From Paenibacillus campinasensis (GTDB lineage: Bacteria > Bacillota > Bacilli > Paenibacillales > Paenibacillaceae), in contig NZ_NPBY01000021.1 in NCBI RefSeq assembly GCF_002272015.1, positions 148,418 through 212,417 of the forward strand: a stretch of DNA of 64,000 bases, in the 5' to 3' direction. This document shows positions 35,322-44,784 of this stretch, piece by piece. A program made the translations under genes and the position numbers. The notes under the pieces were generated by a model. The model had not been told where the DNA came from. It did not search any database and worked only from the letters and a program-made list of their open reading frames with translations. Each line of letters starts with the position of its first letter. Position 1 is the first letter of the stretch.

Positions 35322-36209
35322 ATGGTAAAGTCACAAACAATAGGGGCCCGGCTCGCCAACGCGCTCATCCTGTTCACGCTCGCGGTCATCGCATTTCTGT
35401 CGCTGGCGCCGATGCTCAACACGATCATGATCTCGATCAGCAGCAGCACCGCGGTCAATGCCGGGCAGGTGTATTTCTTTCCTGTCGATCTGAACTTTTC
35501 GTCCTATGTCAAAATCCTAAACGATACGAAATTTTGGCAGGCGTTTACCGTATCGGTTGAGCGGGTCGTTCTGGGCGGCGCGATCAACATGCTGCTCACC
35601 GTACTGATGGCGTACCCGCTGTCGCGCAACGTCTCGCAGTTCCGGTCGCGCAATGTCTACATGTGGATCATTATCTTCACGATGCTGTTCAGCGGAGGGA
35701 TCGTGCCCTGGTATATGGTCATCAGTGAGCTGAATTTGATCAATACCATCTGGGCGCTGGTGCTTCCGGGGGCGGTGCCGGTGTTTAACGTGATCCTGCT
35801 GATGAACTTTTTCCGCGGCATTCCGAAGGAGCTGGAAGAGGCCGCCTTTATCGACGGCGCGGGGCCGCTGAGGATTCTGAGGCATATCTTCCTGCCTGTC
35901 TCCCTGCCCAGCCTGGCAACGATCACGCTGTTTGTCATCGTAGGGCACTGGAACAACTTCTTCGACGGGATCGTGCTGATCAATGACAGCGACAAAATCC
36001 CGCTGCAGACCTATCTGCAGCAGTTAAGCCTGACCCGGGACCAAATGCAGAATATGACGGTTGAACAATTACAGCAATACAACAAGGTATCCAATACGAC
36101 CCTGAACTCGGCCAAAATCCTGGTGTCGATGATTCCGATCATGCTGATTTATCCGTTCTTGCAGCGGTATCTCATTCACGGGATCGTACTGGGGTCGGTA
36201 AAGGAGTAA
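35322..36209 (+). CDS. ABC transporter permease, YtcP family
   Basis: The 295-aa membrane protein shows the YtcP-type features: the SSSTAVNAGQVYFFPVDLNFSS-like extracellular stretch, FSGGIVPWYMVISELNLINTIWAL, EAA loop EEAAFIDGAGPLRILRHIFLP, and the ending RYLIHGIVLGSVKE. It follows the LplB-type permease after 15 bases and precedes GH125 by 25 bases, which links transport with mannoside hydrolysis. Confidence 0.93.
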   Translation: MVKSQTIGARLANALILFTLAVIAFLSLAPMLNTIMISISSSTAVNAGQVYFFPVDLNFSSYVKILNDTKFWQAFTVSVERVVLGGAINMLLTVLMAYPLSRNVSQFRSRNVYMWIIIFTMLFSGGIVPWYMVISELNLINTIWALVLPGAVPVFNVILLMNFFRGIPKELEEAAFIDGAGPLRILRHIFLPVSLPSLATITLFVIVGHWNNFFDGIVLINDSDKIPLQTYLQQLSLTRDQMQNMTVEQLQQYNKVSNTTLNSAKILVSMIPIMLIYPFLQRYLIHGIVLGSVKE

Positions 36210-36234
36210 ATCGCAAGCAGAGGAGCAGAGGAGA

Positions 36235-37509
36235 ATGACCATAACAGAGCACCTTACCCAGGCGGACTTGATTGCCTTGGTGGAACAGACGATGGGGCAT
36301 CGCCCGAAAATCGTGGATATGTTCAAACGCTGTTACGATAACACGCTGGAAACGACCATTCGTCGTCACGAGGACGGGACTGTGTTCATGCTGACCGGCG
36401 ACATTCCGGCGATGTGGCTGCGTGACTCCGTCAATCAGCTAAGACCTTATCTGATCCCGGCTGCCGGGGACCAGGGCCTGCGGGAAATCATCGAAGGCGT
36501 GCTGAAGCGGCAGTGCGAATGTATCCTGCGTGACCCTTACGCCAACGCATTTAATGAATTTGAGAATTTCCGCGGTCACCATGACGATCTCACCGATATG
36601 TCCGGATGGATCTGGGAGCGTAAGTACGAGGTCGACTCGCTGTGTTACCCGATTCAACTGGCTTATCTATATTGGAAGAATACTGGGGAAACCCGCCATT
36701 TCACCGCCGAATTCAAGCAGGCAGCCGAGCTGGTTCTCAAGACATGGCGAACGGAGCAGCGGCATGAGGAATTGTCGCCGTATACCTTTGAGCGGCCGGG
36801 TGGCGGCCCTACCAATACCCTTCCCGGCAAGACCGCTTATACCGGCATGACCTGGTCTGGCTTTCGCCCAAGCGATGATGCTTGTGAGTACGGTTACCTG
36901 GTGCCGTCCAACATGTTTGCGGTTGTGGTACTGGGATATTTGCTGGAGGTGAATGAGCAGGTTTACCGCGATGCGCATTTTGCGGAGGAGGTCCGTGCGC
37001 TGCGGGAGGATATCCGGCAGGGCATTGAGCGCCATGCCTTGATCGAGGATGCGGAATTCGGCCCGGTATACGCCTATGAGGTCGACGGTCTCGGCGGGGT
37101 CAATCTGATGGATGATGCCAATGTGCCGAGCTTGCTGTCACTGCCTTATATCGATTATTGCGCCAAGGATGATCCCGTGTATATGAATACACGCAAGCTC
37201 ATCCTCAGCCGCCGCAATCCATATTATTACGAAGGCTCCTACGCCAAGGGCATCGGCAGTCCGCATACGCCGAAGGACTATATCTGGCATATCGCCTTGT
37301 CTATTCAGGGCATGACCGCCGCAGAGGAGGCGGAGAAGCTGGATATTCTGGATATGTTCGAGCGAACGGACGCCGGCACGGGGCTGGTGCATGAAGGATT
37401 TCATAAGGATAACCCGGCGCAGTATACCCGGGAGTGGTTCTCCTGGTCCAACGCCATGTTTGTGGAGTTCGTATTAAGTCTGTGTGGTCTTGAAATCAAG
37501 ATGCGATAG
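36235..37509 (+). CDS. GH125 exo-alpha-1,6-mannosidase
   Basis: The 424-aa cytoplasmic enzyme belongs to glycoside hydrolase family 125, metal-independent inverting exo-alpha-1,6-mannosidases. Conserved parts are GDIPAMWLRDS, WERKYEVDSLCYP, WSGFRPSDDACEYGYLVPSNMF, DDANVPSLLSLPY, SPHTPKDYIWH and YTREWFSWSNAMF. By analogy with characterised clostridial and streptococcal enzymes, the acid is Asp214 or Asp215 and the base Glu400. No signal peptide is present. It probably trims imported alpha-1,6-mannooligosaccharides to mannose, downstream of the GH76 enzymes. Confidence 0.95.
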   Translation: MTITEHLTQADLIALVEQTMGHRPKIVDMFKRCYDNTLETTIRRHEDGTVFMLTGDIPAMWLRDSVNQLRPYLIPAAGDQGLREIIEGVLKRQCECILRDPYANAFNEFENFRGHHDDLTDMSGWIWERKYEVDSLCYPIQLAYLYWKNTGETRHFTAEFKQAAELVLKTWRTEQRHEELSPYTFERPGGGPTNTLPGKTAYTGMTWSGFRPSDDACEYGYLVPSNMFAVVVLGYLLEVNEQVYRDAHFAEEVRALREDIRQGIERHALIEDAEFGPVYAYEVDGLGGVNLMDDANVPSLLSLPYIDYCAKDDPVYMNTRKLILSRRNPYYYEGSYAKGIGSPHTPKDYIWHIALSIQGMTAAEEAEKLDILDMFERTDAGTGLVHEGFHKDNPAQYTREWFSWSNAMFVEFVLSLCGLEIKMR

Positions 37510-37548
37510 GATGGGACAAAATCAAACGTTCGAAATGGAGGTTATGCT

Positions 37549-40293
37549 GTGAACAGGAATCTGGGAACAAGGTCGTTACGGAGGTTGTTGGCGCTGCCGC
37601 TGGTTGTGGCGCTTCTATTCACATCGGTAATCGGGGCGGCTCCGGTTCAGGCCGCTTCGTTCGGCCCGGCGGATGCGGATGCGGCGATCCGGGCGTTCAA
37701 CGCCAAGTTTTGGGACCCGCAGGCCAAATATTTCTGGGCGGACTCGAACCGCGGCGACAACTACCAGAGCTTCTGGGTTGAAGCCGAGCTGTGGGAGATG
37801 GTGATGGACGCGTATCTTCACACCTCGGACCCGGAGCTGAAGGCGCAGCTTCGCACTCAGATTGACGACATCTTTGACGGCACAGTCGCCAAGTACGGAG
37901 AGGATTGGACGAACAATCCGTTTAATGACGACATTATGTGGTGGGCCATGGGGAGCGCGCGGGCCTATCAAATTACCGGCGAAGCCAGGTACCTGGAGAG
38001 AGCACAATATTACTTTGATTTTGTATACGATACCCAGTGGGATGATGAGTTTGCGGGCGGCGGCATTTGGTGGCTGAACAGCGAGCATGATACGAAGAAC
38101 GCCTGCATTAATTTCCCGGCGGCCCAAACGGCTGTTTTCCTGTACGAACTTACGGGCGATCCGCATTATCTTGAGGCGGCAACCCGCATCTATCGGTGGA
38201 GCAAAACGATGCTGACCGACGGGGAGGGCAAAGTGTTCGACCGGATCGAGGTGGCGCGCGGCCCCATCCCGGATTCAACACATTACAATCAAGGGACATT
38301 CGTTGGTTCGGCGGTGGGACTGTACCGGGTAACCGGGGACGAGACATATCTGGAGGATGCTGTGAAGGGCGCCCGGTTTACGATGGACCGGCTGGTGGAC
38401 AACAATCGGCTGCTTAATTATGAAGGGCCGAACGGAGATTTGAAGGGCGGCAAAACGATCTTGATCCGCAACCTGGCATACTTGCAGCAAGCGCTGGACC
38501 ATGAGGGGAGCGGCCTCTATGACGAGTTCGAACGGGAATTCGATGCCTGGCTGGCCTTCAATACAGCGATGGCCTGGAGTCACCGCAACGAGGAGGGAAT
38601 TGTCGACGGCAACTGGGTCGGACAACTGCGCTCTGGCACCTATGAGTCTTGGTCATCCTCTGGTGCGGTTCAGGCGCTTACGGTGGTGGAGCCGCAGGAG
38701 GTCACGCTGCGTTATCCGGCCAGGAGCGCCTATGACAAGATCGAAGCGGAAAGATACAACATCGGTAAAGGGTTCGTGCTGGAGGGCAGTGCGGAGGGCA
38801 CGCTTCAGCTTGGCGGCATCCAGGCCGGGCACTTCGCCGCCTATAAGAACGTGGATTTTGGCTCGGATGGCGCGACCGGATTTATCGCCCGGGCTGCCAG
38901 CGGAACGAGCGGCGGCAACATCGAAGTCCGGCTCGACGCACTGGATGGCCCGCTGGTAGGCAACGTCCGCGTGGAGGGTACCGGCGGATGGCATCAATTC
39001 ATCGATGCGGTCGCGGTGCTCAAGGATGAGCAGGGGAATCCGGTGACCGTTACCGGCACCCATGACGTGTACTTGGTGTTTACCGAGGCGGATGATGAAT
39101 ATTTGTTTAACCTGAATTGGTTCCGCTTCACGAAGACCGATCCGACCCAGACTCACGCGTATGCCAAACTGCGCGCTGATGGTCTGGACGGCAGCTCGGG
39201 CTTGAGCGTGAACGCTGAGCACGGTTACTTGGAGGGCATTGCCAATGGCGCTCATGCGCTGTATCGCGGCATTGACTTCGGCAGCGACAGTGGTGCGGCA
39301 GGGGTGACGATGCGCGTGGCTAGCGGCCATCAGGGCGGAACAATCGAGGTGAAGCTGGATCGCCTGGACGGACCAAGCGTCGGTGTCGTCCAGGTTCCGG
39401 CCCTGGGCGATTGGGACCAGTGGGTTGAATTGATGGCGGTGATCGATCATGAACAGGCTGTCGGCATCCATGACGTGTATCTCGTATTTCACGGTACGAA
39501 TGGTCAGAACTTCCCGTGCAATCTGGACTGGTTCAGCTTTACGACGGTCAAAGGCTCGGCGCGGGATGCCTTCGGCAAACTGGAAGCGGAACACTATACG
39601 ATTGGCGACGGGTTCGGCACGGAGCAGGGCGGAGGCCAGACATACCTTGCAGGAATGTATGGACCGAATCAGCCTTATGCCATGTACAACTACATCGACT
39701 TTGGCGACACGAGCCCGGAACAGTTCCATGTTCATGCGGCCAGTGACACCAGCGGCGGTACGATTGAAGTGAGGCTCGATAGCCCGAACGGGCCGCTGAT
39801 GGCAACCGCGACGGTGAACGGAACCGGAGGCTGGCAGAATTTCCAGGTGTTCTCGGCGGACGTTACGACTCCCGTCACCGGCAAGCATATCGTGTTCCTG
39901 ATCTTCAAAGGTTCGGATTGGCTGTATAACCTGGATAAATTTACGTTCGGTGATCCGGACGTATTCACAGCTCCAACCGCACCGCCAGAGCCGGTGACGG
40001 ATGAAGTGCCGCCGGGCGAGGTGGAGAATGTACGGGCGGTGCGAGAGAACGGGCACATCCGGCTGTACTGGGACGGACCGTACGATCTGGATGGCGAGCT
40101 TGTGCAAATCCGCCTGCTCAAGAACAAGAAGCAAGTCGGAGAAACGTTGGAAATAAGACGCGGAATCCAGACCGCGCTCCTGCCGGAGGTGAAGAATCCC
40201 CGGAACCATACGATTACCTTCACAGCCGTGGACCATTCCGGAAATGTGTCCAAAGGATACACGGTTCGTTTGGACAATTTAATAGGTAAATAA
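37549..40293 (+). CDS. Secreted GH76 alpha-1,6-mannanase with three CBM6-like modules
   Basis: The 914-aa modular enzyme has a signal peptide (cleavage near Ala35/Ala36), a GH76 domain (about 40-395; catalytic Asp127-Asp128 in NPFNDDIMWW, then STHYNQGTFVGSAVGLY), and three similar beta modules (about 400-530, 540-670, 675-805). Each has the CBM6 pattern of an aromatic-rich loop, SGGTIEVRLD and a closing W/Y-NLDWF. A C-terminal fibronectin-III-like part follows (about 825-914). The GTG start follows GGAG. It probably attacks fungal-type alpha-1,6-mannan outside the cell; multiple CBMs raise binding to a large polymer. Confidence 0.92.
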   Translation: MNRNLGTRSLRRLLALPLVVALLFTSVIGAAPVQAASFGPADADAAIRAFNAKFWDPQAKYFWADSNRGDNYQSFWVEAELWEMVMDAYLHTSDPELKAQLRTQIDDIFDGTVAKYGEDWTNNPFNDDIMWWAMGSARAYQITGEARYLERAQYYFDFVYDTQWDDEFAGGGIWWLNSEHDTKNACINFPAAQTAVFLYELTGDPHYLEAATRIYRWSKTMLTDGEGKVFDRIEVARGPIPDSTHYNQGTFVGSAVGLYRVTGDETYLEDAVKGARFTMDRLVDNNRLLNYEGPNGDLKGGKTILIRNLAYLQQALDHEGSGLYDEFEREFDAWLAFNTAMAWSHRNEEGIVDGNWVGQLRSGTYESWSSSGAVQALTVVEPQEVTLRYPARSAYDKIEAERYNIGKGFVLEGSAEGTLQLGGIQAGHFAAYKNVDFGSDGATGFIARAASGTSGGNIEVRLDALDGPLVGNVRVEGTGGWHQFIDAVAVLKDEQGNPVTVTGTHDVYLVFTEADDEYLFNLNWFRFTKTDPTQTHAYAKLRADGLDGSSGLSVNAEHGYLEGIANGAHALYRGIDFGSDSGAAGVTMRVASGHQGGTIEVKLDRLDGPSVGVVQVPALGDWDQWVELMAVIDHEQAVGIHDVYLVFHGTNGQNFPCNLDWFSFTTVKGSARDAFGKLEAEHYTIGDGFGTEQGGGQTYLAGMYGPNQPYAMYNYIDFGDTSPEQFHVHAASDTSGGTIEVRLDSPNGPLMATATVNGTGGWQNFQVFSADVTTPVTGKHIVFLIFKGSDWLYNLDKFTFGDPDVFTAPTAPPEPVTDEVPPGEVENVRAVRENGHIRLYWDGPYDLDGELVQIRLLKNKKQVGETLEIRRGIQTALLPEVKNPRNHTITFTAVDHSGNVSKGYTVRLDNLIGK

Positions 40294-40298
40294 ACATG

Positions 40299-40347
40299 AA
40301 CCAGACCGAGGTGCCGATGAGACGGACGCACCGGTCTGGTTTTTTCT
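40299..40347 (+). terminator. Terminator of the mannan locus
   Basis: AACCAGACCG (40299-40308) pairs with CGGTCTGGTT (40332-40341), followed by TTTTT. Inner bases GGTGC/GCACC extend the stem. Confidence 0.85.
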
Positions 40348-40657
40348 ATGCCTGCATTTTTCATGAGTGTCGCCCCGGGGGCTGTGTAGGTGTTCTGTGC
40401 CTGCGTTCTGGCGTTCTGCCCTTGCACGATTATCCCTTTTGTTCAGGGGGACAGGAGGATGTGGCGGAGGAGGTGATAGTTGTGGCAGCTGTGGTAGCCA
40501 GGATAAGATTCAATGAAAGGCAGAGGGAAAAATGGAATAAAAGGAGAGGGGAAAATGAAACCAAGCTTATCTCCTTCTCCTTAAATTGTCCGTTTCTTTT
40601 GTCTATCTTATTAAAATGGAAAATTATGATAAATGTGCGAGAAGATCGTTTATTTAT

Positions 40658-40684
40658 TTTACAATTTTGGAAACTACTTATAAT
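40658..40684 (+). promoter_or_regulatory. Possible promoter upstream of the xyloglucanase gene
   Basis: TTTACA (40658-40663) and TATAAT (40679-40684) are 15 bp apart in an AT-rich stretch about 225 bp before the gene. The short spacer makes it uncertain. The rest of 40348-40780 shows no gene. Confidence 0.35.
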
Positions 40685-40780
40685 TCCGTTGAATTATATG
40701 ACAACATAAGGTACGCTTTAGTTGGAATATTTATACAGATAAGGATTCTATTAAATCCAGAGGAAGAATGATCGGCCAAG

Positions 40781-40838
40781 GAGGGATGCAAATATAACAA
40801 GACCTGCAAGAGGGATGTAACTATAACAAGAACCTGCA
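40781..40838 (+). repeat. Imperfect 28/29-bp tandem repeat before the xyloglucanase gene
   Basis: GAGGGATGCAAATATAAC at 40781 with AAGACCTGCA following is repeated at 40810 as GAGGGATGTAACTATAAC with AAGAACCTGCA, with only a few changes. Two direct copies in the leader suggest a binding site for a regulator acting as a dimer or a duplicated leader element. Confidence 0.65.
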
Positions 40839-40906
40839 TCGTGCTGTTTGCTAGAATGACCGAGACTGCATGTGATAGCTGGATATCATAGTAGGGAGGT
40901 TATCTT

Positions 40907-43900
40907 ATGGGTAAAAGTAAAAAACGGTTCAAAAGGCTGTTCGTGCTAGCGATTGCGATTATGCTCGGGGGAACTTCGTATCCCGGCTTTACGTCATCGT
41001 CTCTGGCGGCAGCCAGCGAGCCGGTAGTCAGTGAGCCCTATGAATGGAAGCAGGTGAAAACCGGTGGAGGCGGCGGCTTTATTCCAGGCATCGTATTCAA
41101 CACCAGTGAGCCGAACCTCATCTACACCCGAACGGACATCGGGGGCGCTTACCGCTGGGATCAGGACACTCGTACTTGGAAACAGCTTCTCGCCTGGGTA
41201 GGTGCGGATAACTGGAGCAAGAGCGGCGTCGATGCGCTGGCAACGGACCCTGTGGATCCGGATCGGCTCTATCTGGCGGTGGGCACATATACGAACAGTT
41301 GGGATCCTCTCAACGGAAGCATCCTGCGCTCCACGGACCGTGGCGAGACCTGGGAGGAGACGGAGCTGCCCTTTAAAGTCGGAGGCAATATGCCTGGCCG
41401 GTCAATGGGCGAGCGCTTGGCGATCGATCCGAACAAGAACAGCGTTCTGTATTTCGGCGCCCGCAGCGGAAACGGATTGTGGAAGAGCACGGACTATGGG
41501 GCGACCTGGAACCAAGTAAGCAGTTTCCCGAATCTGGGCACGTATGTAGAAAATCCGGACAATGAATATCAAAGCGATATTGTCGGTTTGGCCTGGATCA
41601 CCTTTGATCCTCGGACAGGTTCGTCGGGGCAAGCAACGCAAACGATTTATGTCGGAGTTGCTGACCTAAATGAAAGCGTATACAGATCCGTGGATGGAGG
41701 GGTAACCTGGGAGGCGGTACCTGGACAGCCATCCGGTTACTTGCCCCACCATGGTGTGCTTTCTTCGGACGGTTTTCTATACATTTCATACAGCGATGGC
41801 GTTGGGCCGTATGATGGAACGAGCGGCGAAGTGTGGAAGCTGAATACGTCCACTGGAGAATGGATCGATATCAGCCCTGTTCCAAGCAGCAGCAGCGATA
41901 ACTATTTCGGCTACGGTGGGCTGGCTGTTGATGTCCAGAATCCAGGGACGGTGATGGTGGCATCGCTTAACTCTTGGTGGCCGGATGCGATTATTTTCCG
42001 CAGTACCGATGGCGGTTCGACCTGGAGCCGCATTTGGGACTGGGACGGTTACCCAGGCCGAACTCTCCGTTATACGCAAGACATTTCTGCTGCACCATGG
42101 CTTGACTTCGGCAACTCTCCGATACCACCGGAAGTGACGCCGAAGCTCGGCTGGATGATTGGCGATCTGGAGATTGATCCGTTCAATTCGGACCGCATGA
42201 TGTACGGTACTGGGGCAACCATCTATGGGACCGATAATTTAACGGAATGGGACCGGGGCGGCAAAATCGATTTGAAAGTGATGGCCGAGGGAATTGAGGA
42301 AACCTCGGTGACCGCCTTGATCAGCCCGCCATCGGGCGCTCATCTGCTTAGCGGCTTGCTTGACGTGACCGGTTTCCGTCATGACAATCTTAACCAAGCG
42401 CCAGCAAAAATGTTTACGAATCCGGGGGAGACTTCGGATATGGACTACGCCGAGCTCGATCCGGGCTTTATCGTCCGCGTGGGCATGGTGAACCGTTCTG
42501 AGAATCCGAACGCGAGAGCGATTGGCTTCTCCCGCGACGGCGGCGGGAATTGGTACTCCGCCGGTGAACCGGCGGGCACCTCCGGCGGCGGCAAGATCGC
42601 CTTATCCGCCCACGGTGACAACCTCGTATGGAGCACCTCCGATGTCGGGGTGCATTACTCGAGGGGTGGCAATTCCTGGAGCGCCAGCAGCGGTGTGCCG
42701 GCAGGCGCGTTGGTCGCCTCCGATCGCGTTAACTCCAATCTGTTTTATGCATTGGCCGGCGGGGACTTCTATGTGAGCCGTGACGGTGGTGCTACATTTG
42801 CGAAGACGGCCGCTGCAGGGCTGCCTGAGAACGGAGATCTCGATCTCAAAGCGATGCCAGGCCGGGAAGGGGACGTCTGGATTGCCAGCCGAGGCGACAA
42901 TTCCGGCATTTGGCACTCCAGCGATGCCGGAGCTTCCTTCACGAAGCTGACGAACGTCGAGGACGCGAGCGTGATCGGATTCGGCAAGGCCGCTCCAGGC
43001 CGGGATGTTATGGCGCTGTATACAAGCGGCAAGATTGGCGGCGTGCGCGGCTTCTTCCGTTCCGACGACGGCGGCGCAAACTGGGTTCGCATCAACGACG
43101 ACCAGCATCAATACGCTTCCACGAATACGGCCATTACCGGCGACCCTCGTATTTATGGCCGCGTCTATATCGGAACTAACGGCTATGGGATCGTCTATGG
43201 GGATACGATGGTGACACCCCAAGAACCCGAGGAACCTGAGGAGCCACAAGAGCCGCAAGAACCAGGACAAGATGCCTCGATTTCACCAACTTCGGCCACC
43301 TTCGATCTCAGTCCGGAGCGTCGGGGCGACATTTTGGTTGCATTGAGGCTGAACGGCAACACGATTGCCGGTCTCTATAAGGGGACGGATACATTAAGGG
43401 AAGGAGAAGATTATACCATTTCCGGGGCGGAGGTAACGATCCTTCAATCGTTCTTGGCGGCACAGCCAGCAGGGGATCTGCGGATAACCTTCCGCTTTAG
43501 CGCGGGGGCTGATGCCGAGCTTCACATCAGGGTTGTAGATACCACCCAGACGCCGGCAGGCAGCTTGCGGATCGAAGCAGTGAGCGGGACGCAGCAGCCT
43601 GTGACCAACACGATCAATCCGCGAATCAGGCTATCCAACACAGGAACTGAGGAGCTTGCCTTGAAAGATGTTACGCTCCGTTATTATTACACAGTCGACG
43701 GTGATAAGAAGCAGAACCTGTTCTGCGACTGGACCCAGGTGGGCAGCGAGAATGTGACCGCCCGCTTTGTCAGAATGCCGGAGCCGGTCGATGGAGCCGA
43801 TTATTATGCGGAGATCGGGTTTGCCGAGGCTGCAGGGACACTGGCGCCGGGACAGACGATCGACCTGAATATTCGCATTTCCAAGGAAGATTGGAGCAAT

Positions 43901-44011
43901 TATAATCAGAGCGATGATTATTCCTTCAGCCGCGGCTCAAACATATATGACGAAGCGTTGAACATCACTGGGTACGTTAACGGAGAGCTGAACTGGGGCC
44001 TAGAGCCGTAA
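40907..44011 (+). CDS. Secreted GH74 xyloglucanase with X2 and CBM3 modules
   Basis: The 1034-aa enzyme has a signal peptide (KKRFKRLFVLAIAIMLGG, cleavage near residue 35), then a two-lobed beta-propeller GH74 domain (about 45-765) with Asp-box repeats such as STDGGSTWS. By analogy with Paenibacillus XEG74 enzymes the catalytic aspartates are Asp77 in RTDIGGAYRWD and Asp420 in WMIGDLEID. A Pro/Glu linker (768-785) leads to an X2 module (788-880) and a cellulose-binding CBM3 (885-1034). It hydrolyses xyloglucan in plant cell walls. The start follows AGGGAGGTTATCTT. The order GH74-X2-CBM3 is known from Paenibacillus xyloglucanases. Confidence 0.96.
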   Translation: MGKSKKRFKRLFVLAIAIMLGGTSYPGFTSSSLAAASEPVVSEPYEWKQVKTGGGGGFIPGIVFNTSEPNLIYTRTDIGGAYRWDQDTRTWKQLLAWVGADNWSKSGVDALATDPVDPDRLYLAVGTYTNSWDPLNGSILRSTDRGETWEETELPFKVGGNMPGRSMGERLAIDPNKNSVLYFGARSGNGLWKSTDYGATWNQVSSFPNLGTYVENPDNEYQSDIVGLAWITFDPRTGSSGQATQTIYVGVADLNESVYRSVDGGVTWEAVPGQPSGYLPHHGVLSSDGFLYISYSDGVGPYDGTSGEVWKLNTSTGEWIDISPVPSSSSDNYFGYGGLAVDVQNPGTVMVASLNSWWPDAIIFRSTDGGSTWSRIWDWDGYPGRTLRYTQDISAAPWLDFGNSPIPPEVTPKLGWMIGDLEIDPFNSDRMMYGTGATIYGTDNLTEWDRGGKIDLKVMAEGIEETSVTALISPPSGAHLLSGLLDVTGFRHDNLNQAPAKMFTNPGETSDMDYAELDPGFIVRVGMVNRSENPNARAIGFSRDGGGNWYSAGEPAGTSGGGKIALSAHGDNLVWSTSDVGVHYSRGGNSWSASSGVPAGALVASDRVNSNLFYALAGGDFYVSRDGGATFAKTAAAGLPENGDLDLKAMPGREGDVWIASRGDNSGIWHSSDAGASFTKLTNVEDASVIGFGKAAPGRDVMALYTSGKIGGVRGFFRSDDGGANWVRINDDQHQYASTNTAITGDPRIYGRVYIGTNGYGIVYGDTMVTPQEPEEPEEPQEPQEPGQDASISPTSATFDLSPERRGDILVALRLNGNTIAGLYKGTDTLREGEDYTISGAEVTILQSFLAAQPAGDLRITFRFSAGADAELHIRVVDTTQTPAGSLRIEAVSGTQQPVTNTINPRIRLSNTGTEELALKDVTLRYYYTVDGDKKQNLFCDWTQVGSENVTARFVRMPEPVDGADYYAEIGFAEAAGTLAPGQTIDLNIRISKEDWSNYNQSDDYSFSRGSNIYDEALNITGYVNGELNWGLEP

Positions 44012-44101
44012 GAGTATACGTCCACGCTACGAGGCGAGCGGCGAGGAATCTCGCGGTAGGAAATGATGAGCATTATGGCCAGTCATTTATAATGCTGTGA
44101 T

Positions 44102-44140
44102 AAGAGAAGGCGCTGTCTATACAGCGCTTCCTCTTTGTTT
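44102..44140 (+). terminator. Terminator after the xyloglucanase gene
   Basis: A stem with core GGCGCTGT/ACAGCGCT around a CTAT loop, with one internal mismatch, ends in CTCTTTGTTT. Confidence 0.65.
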
Positions 44141-44456
44141 ATATGGAGGGTTCCGACTCTTCTTTCCGGCTCGGCGCCTGGCGGCGTGGCCGTTAATTCG
44201 GCGGCGTTCATCGGTTATATAAGCCCTGTCGTGTTTCGGTATCGAGCGCATTGTTGCCGCTGGTTGCTCGTCATTACATCTGTTATTGTACCCATATGGA
44301 ACCGAAGGGGTTATGGGTGTTACCGAGCATGCCGTAGGCAGCGTTTCAATTGACGATCCCAGGTTTACCTTGCAGCTGCGTTTGTAATTCTCCAAACAGG
44401 TGCGAGGCGGGGAGAGCGGCGGAACAAGCAGCTTTCTCAGGGCCTCAGTTATCCTG
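44141..44456. other. Gap without a supportable gene
   Basis: I see no coding signal with a ribosome site, no RNA gene and no clear repeat in this stretch. Confidence 0.5.
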
Positions 44457-44603
44457 TTAACGCTGGCTGTTTTCCCTTTGCTGTCGAAGCTTCTGGTCCC
44501 GATCCAGCGCTTCTTTCACAAAATCTCGCTTAGGAAGCTTATCGTTGATCACGAATAGATATCCAATAATAATAAGCTGAAGAATGAGAATGATGGTAAG
44601 CAC
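44457..44603 (-). CDS. Small single-pass membrane protein, 48 aa
   Basis: One N-terminal hydrophobic helix (LTIILILQLIIIGYLFVI) is followed by a charged tail of about 28 residues (LPKRDFVKEALDRDQKLRQQ), predicted helical. I choose GTG at 44603 because AGGAGG lies 7 bases upstream; an in-frame ATG at 44609 is too close to that site. Small proteins of this shape often anchor or modulate membrane complexes, but the family is not recognised. Confidence 0.6.
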   Translation of the reverse strand: MLTIILILQLIIIGYLFVINDKLPKRDFVKEALDRDQKLRQQRENSQR

Positions 44604-44730
44604 AAGCATCCCTCCTGGTAGTGGTAGATATCCGCAGACAGCCTCGGTCCCATGAGTTCCAATGCTAATGGAACCGGTATTCTGCTCGATAGTTATAACA
44701 CGGACAGAGGAGAAGAAGTTGGAGTCCCCC

Positions 44731-44766
44731 CAAAAGAAACCGGAGCATGGATTTATCATGCTCCGG
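44731..44766 (-). terminator. Terminator of the rhamnogalacturonan lyase gene
   Basis: CCGGAGCATG and CATGCTCCGG (44740-44749, 44757-44766) form a perfect 10-bp stem with a 7-base loop; on the minus strand TTTCTTTT follows. It lies 19 bases past the stop. Confidence 0.85.
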
Positions 44767-44784
44767 CTTTATCACTCCATGTTC

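Noticed and set aside
38653..40236. 527-codon minus-strand open frame
   Set aside because: It is antisense to the modular GH76 and shows no domain; compositional shadow.
43226..43265. Short GAACC/GAGCC repeats as a repeat element
   Set aside because: They encode the Pro/Glu linker of the xyloglucanase and need no other explanation.
44117..44395. Open frame on the minus strand after the xyloglucanase gene
   Set aside because: It overlaps the terminator, has no ribosome site and a low-complexity basic composition.
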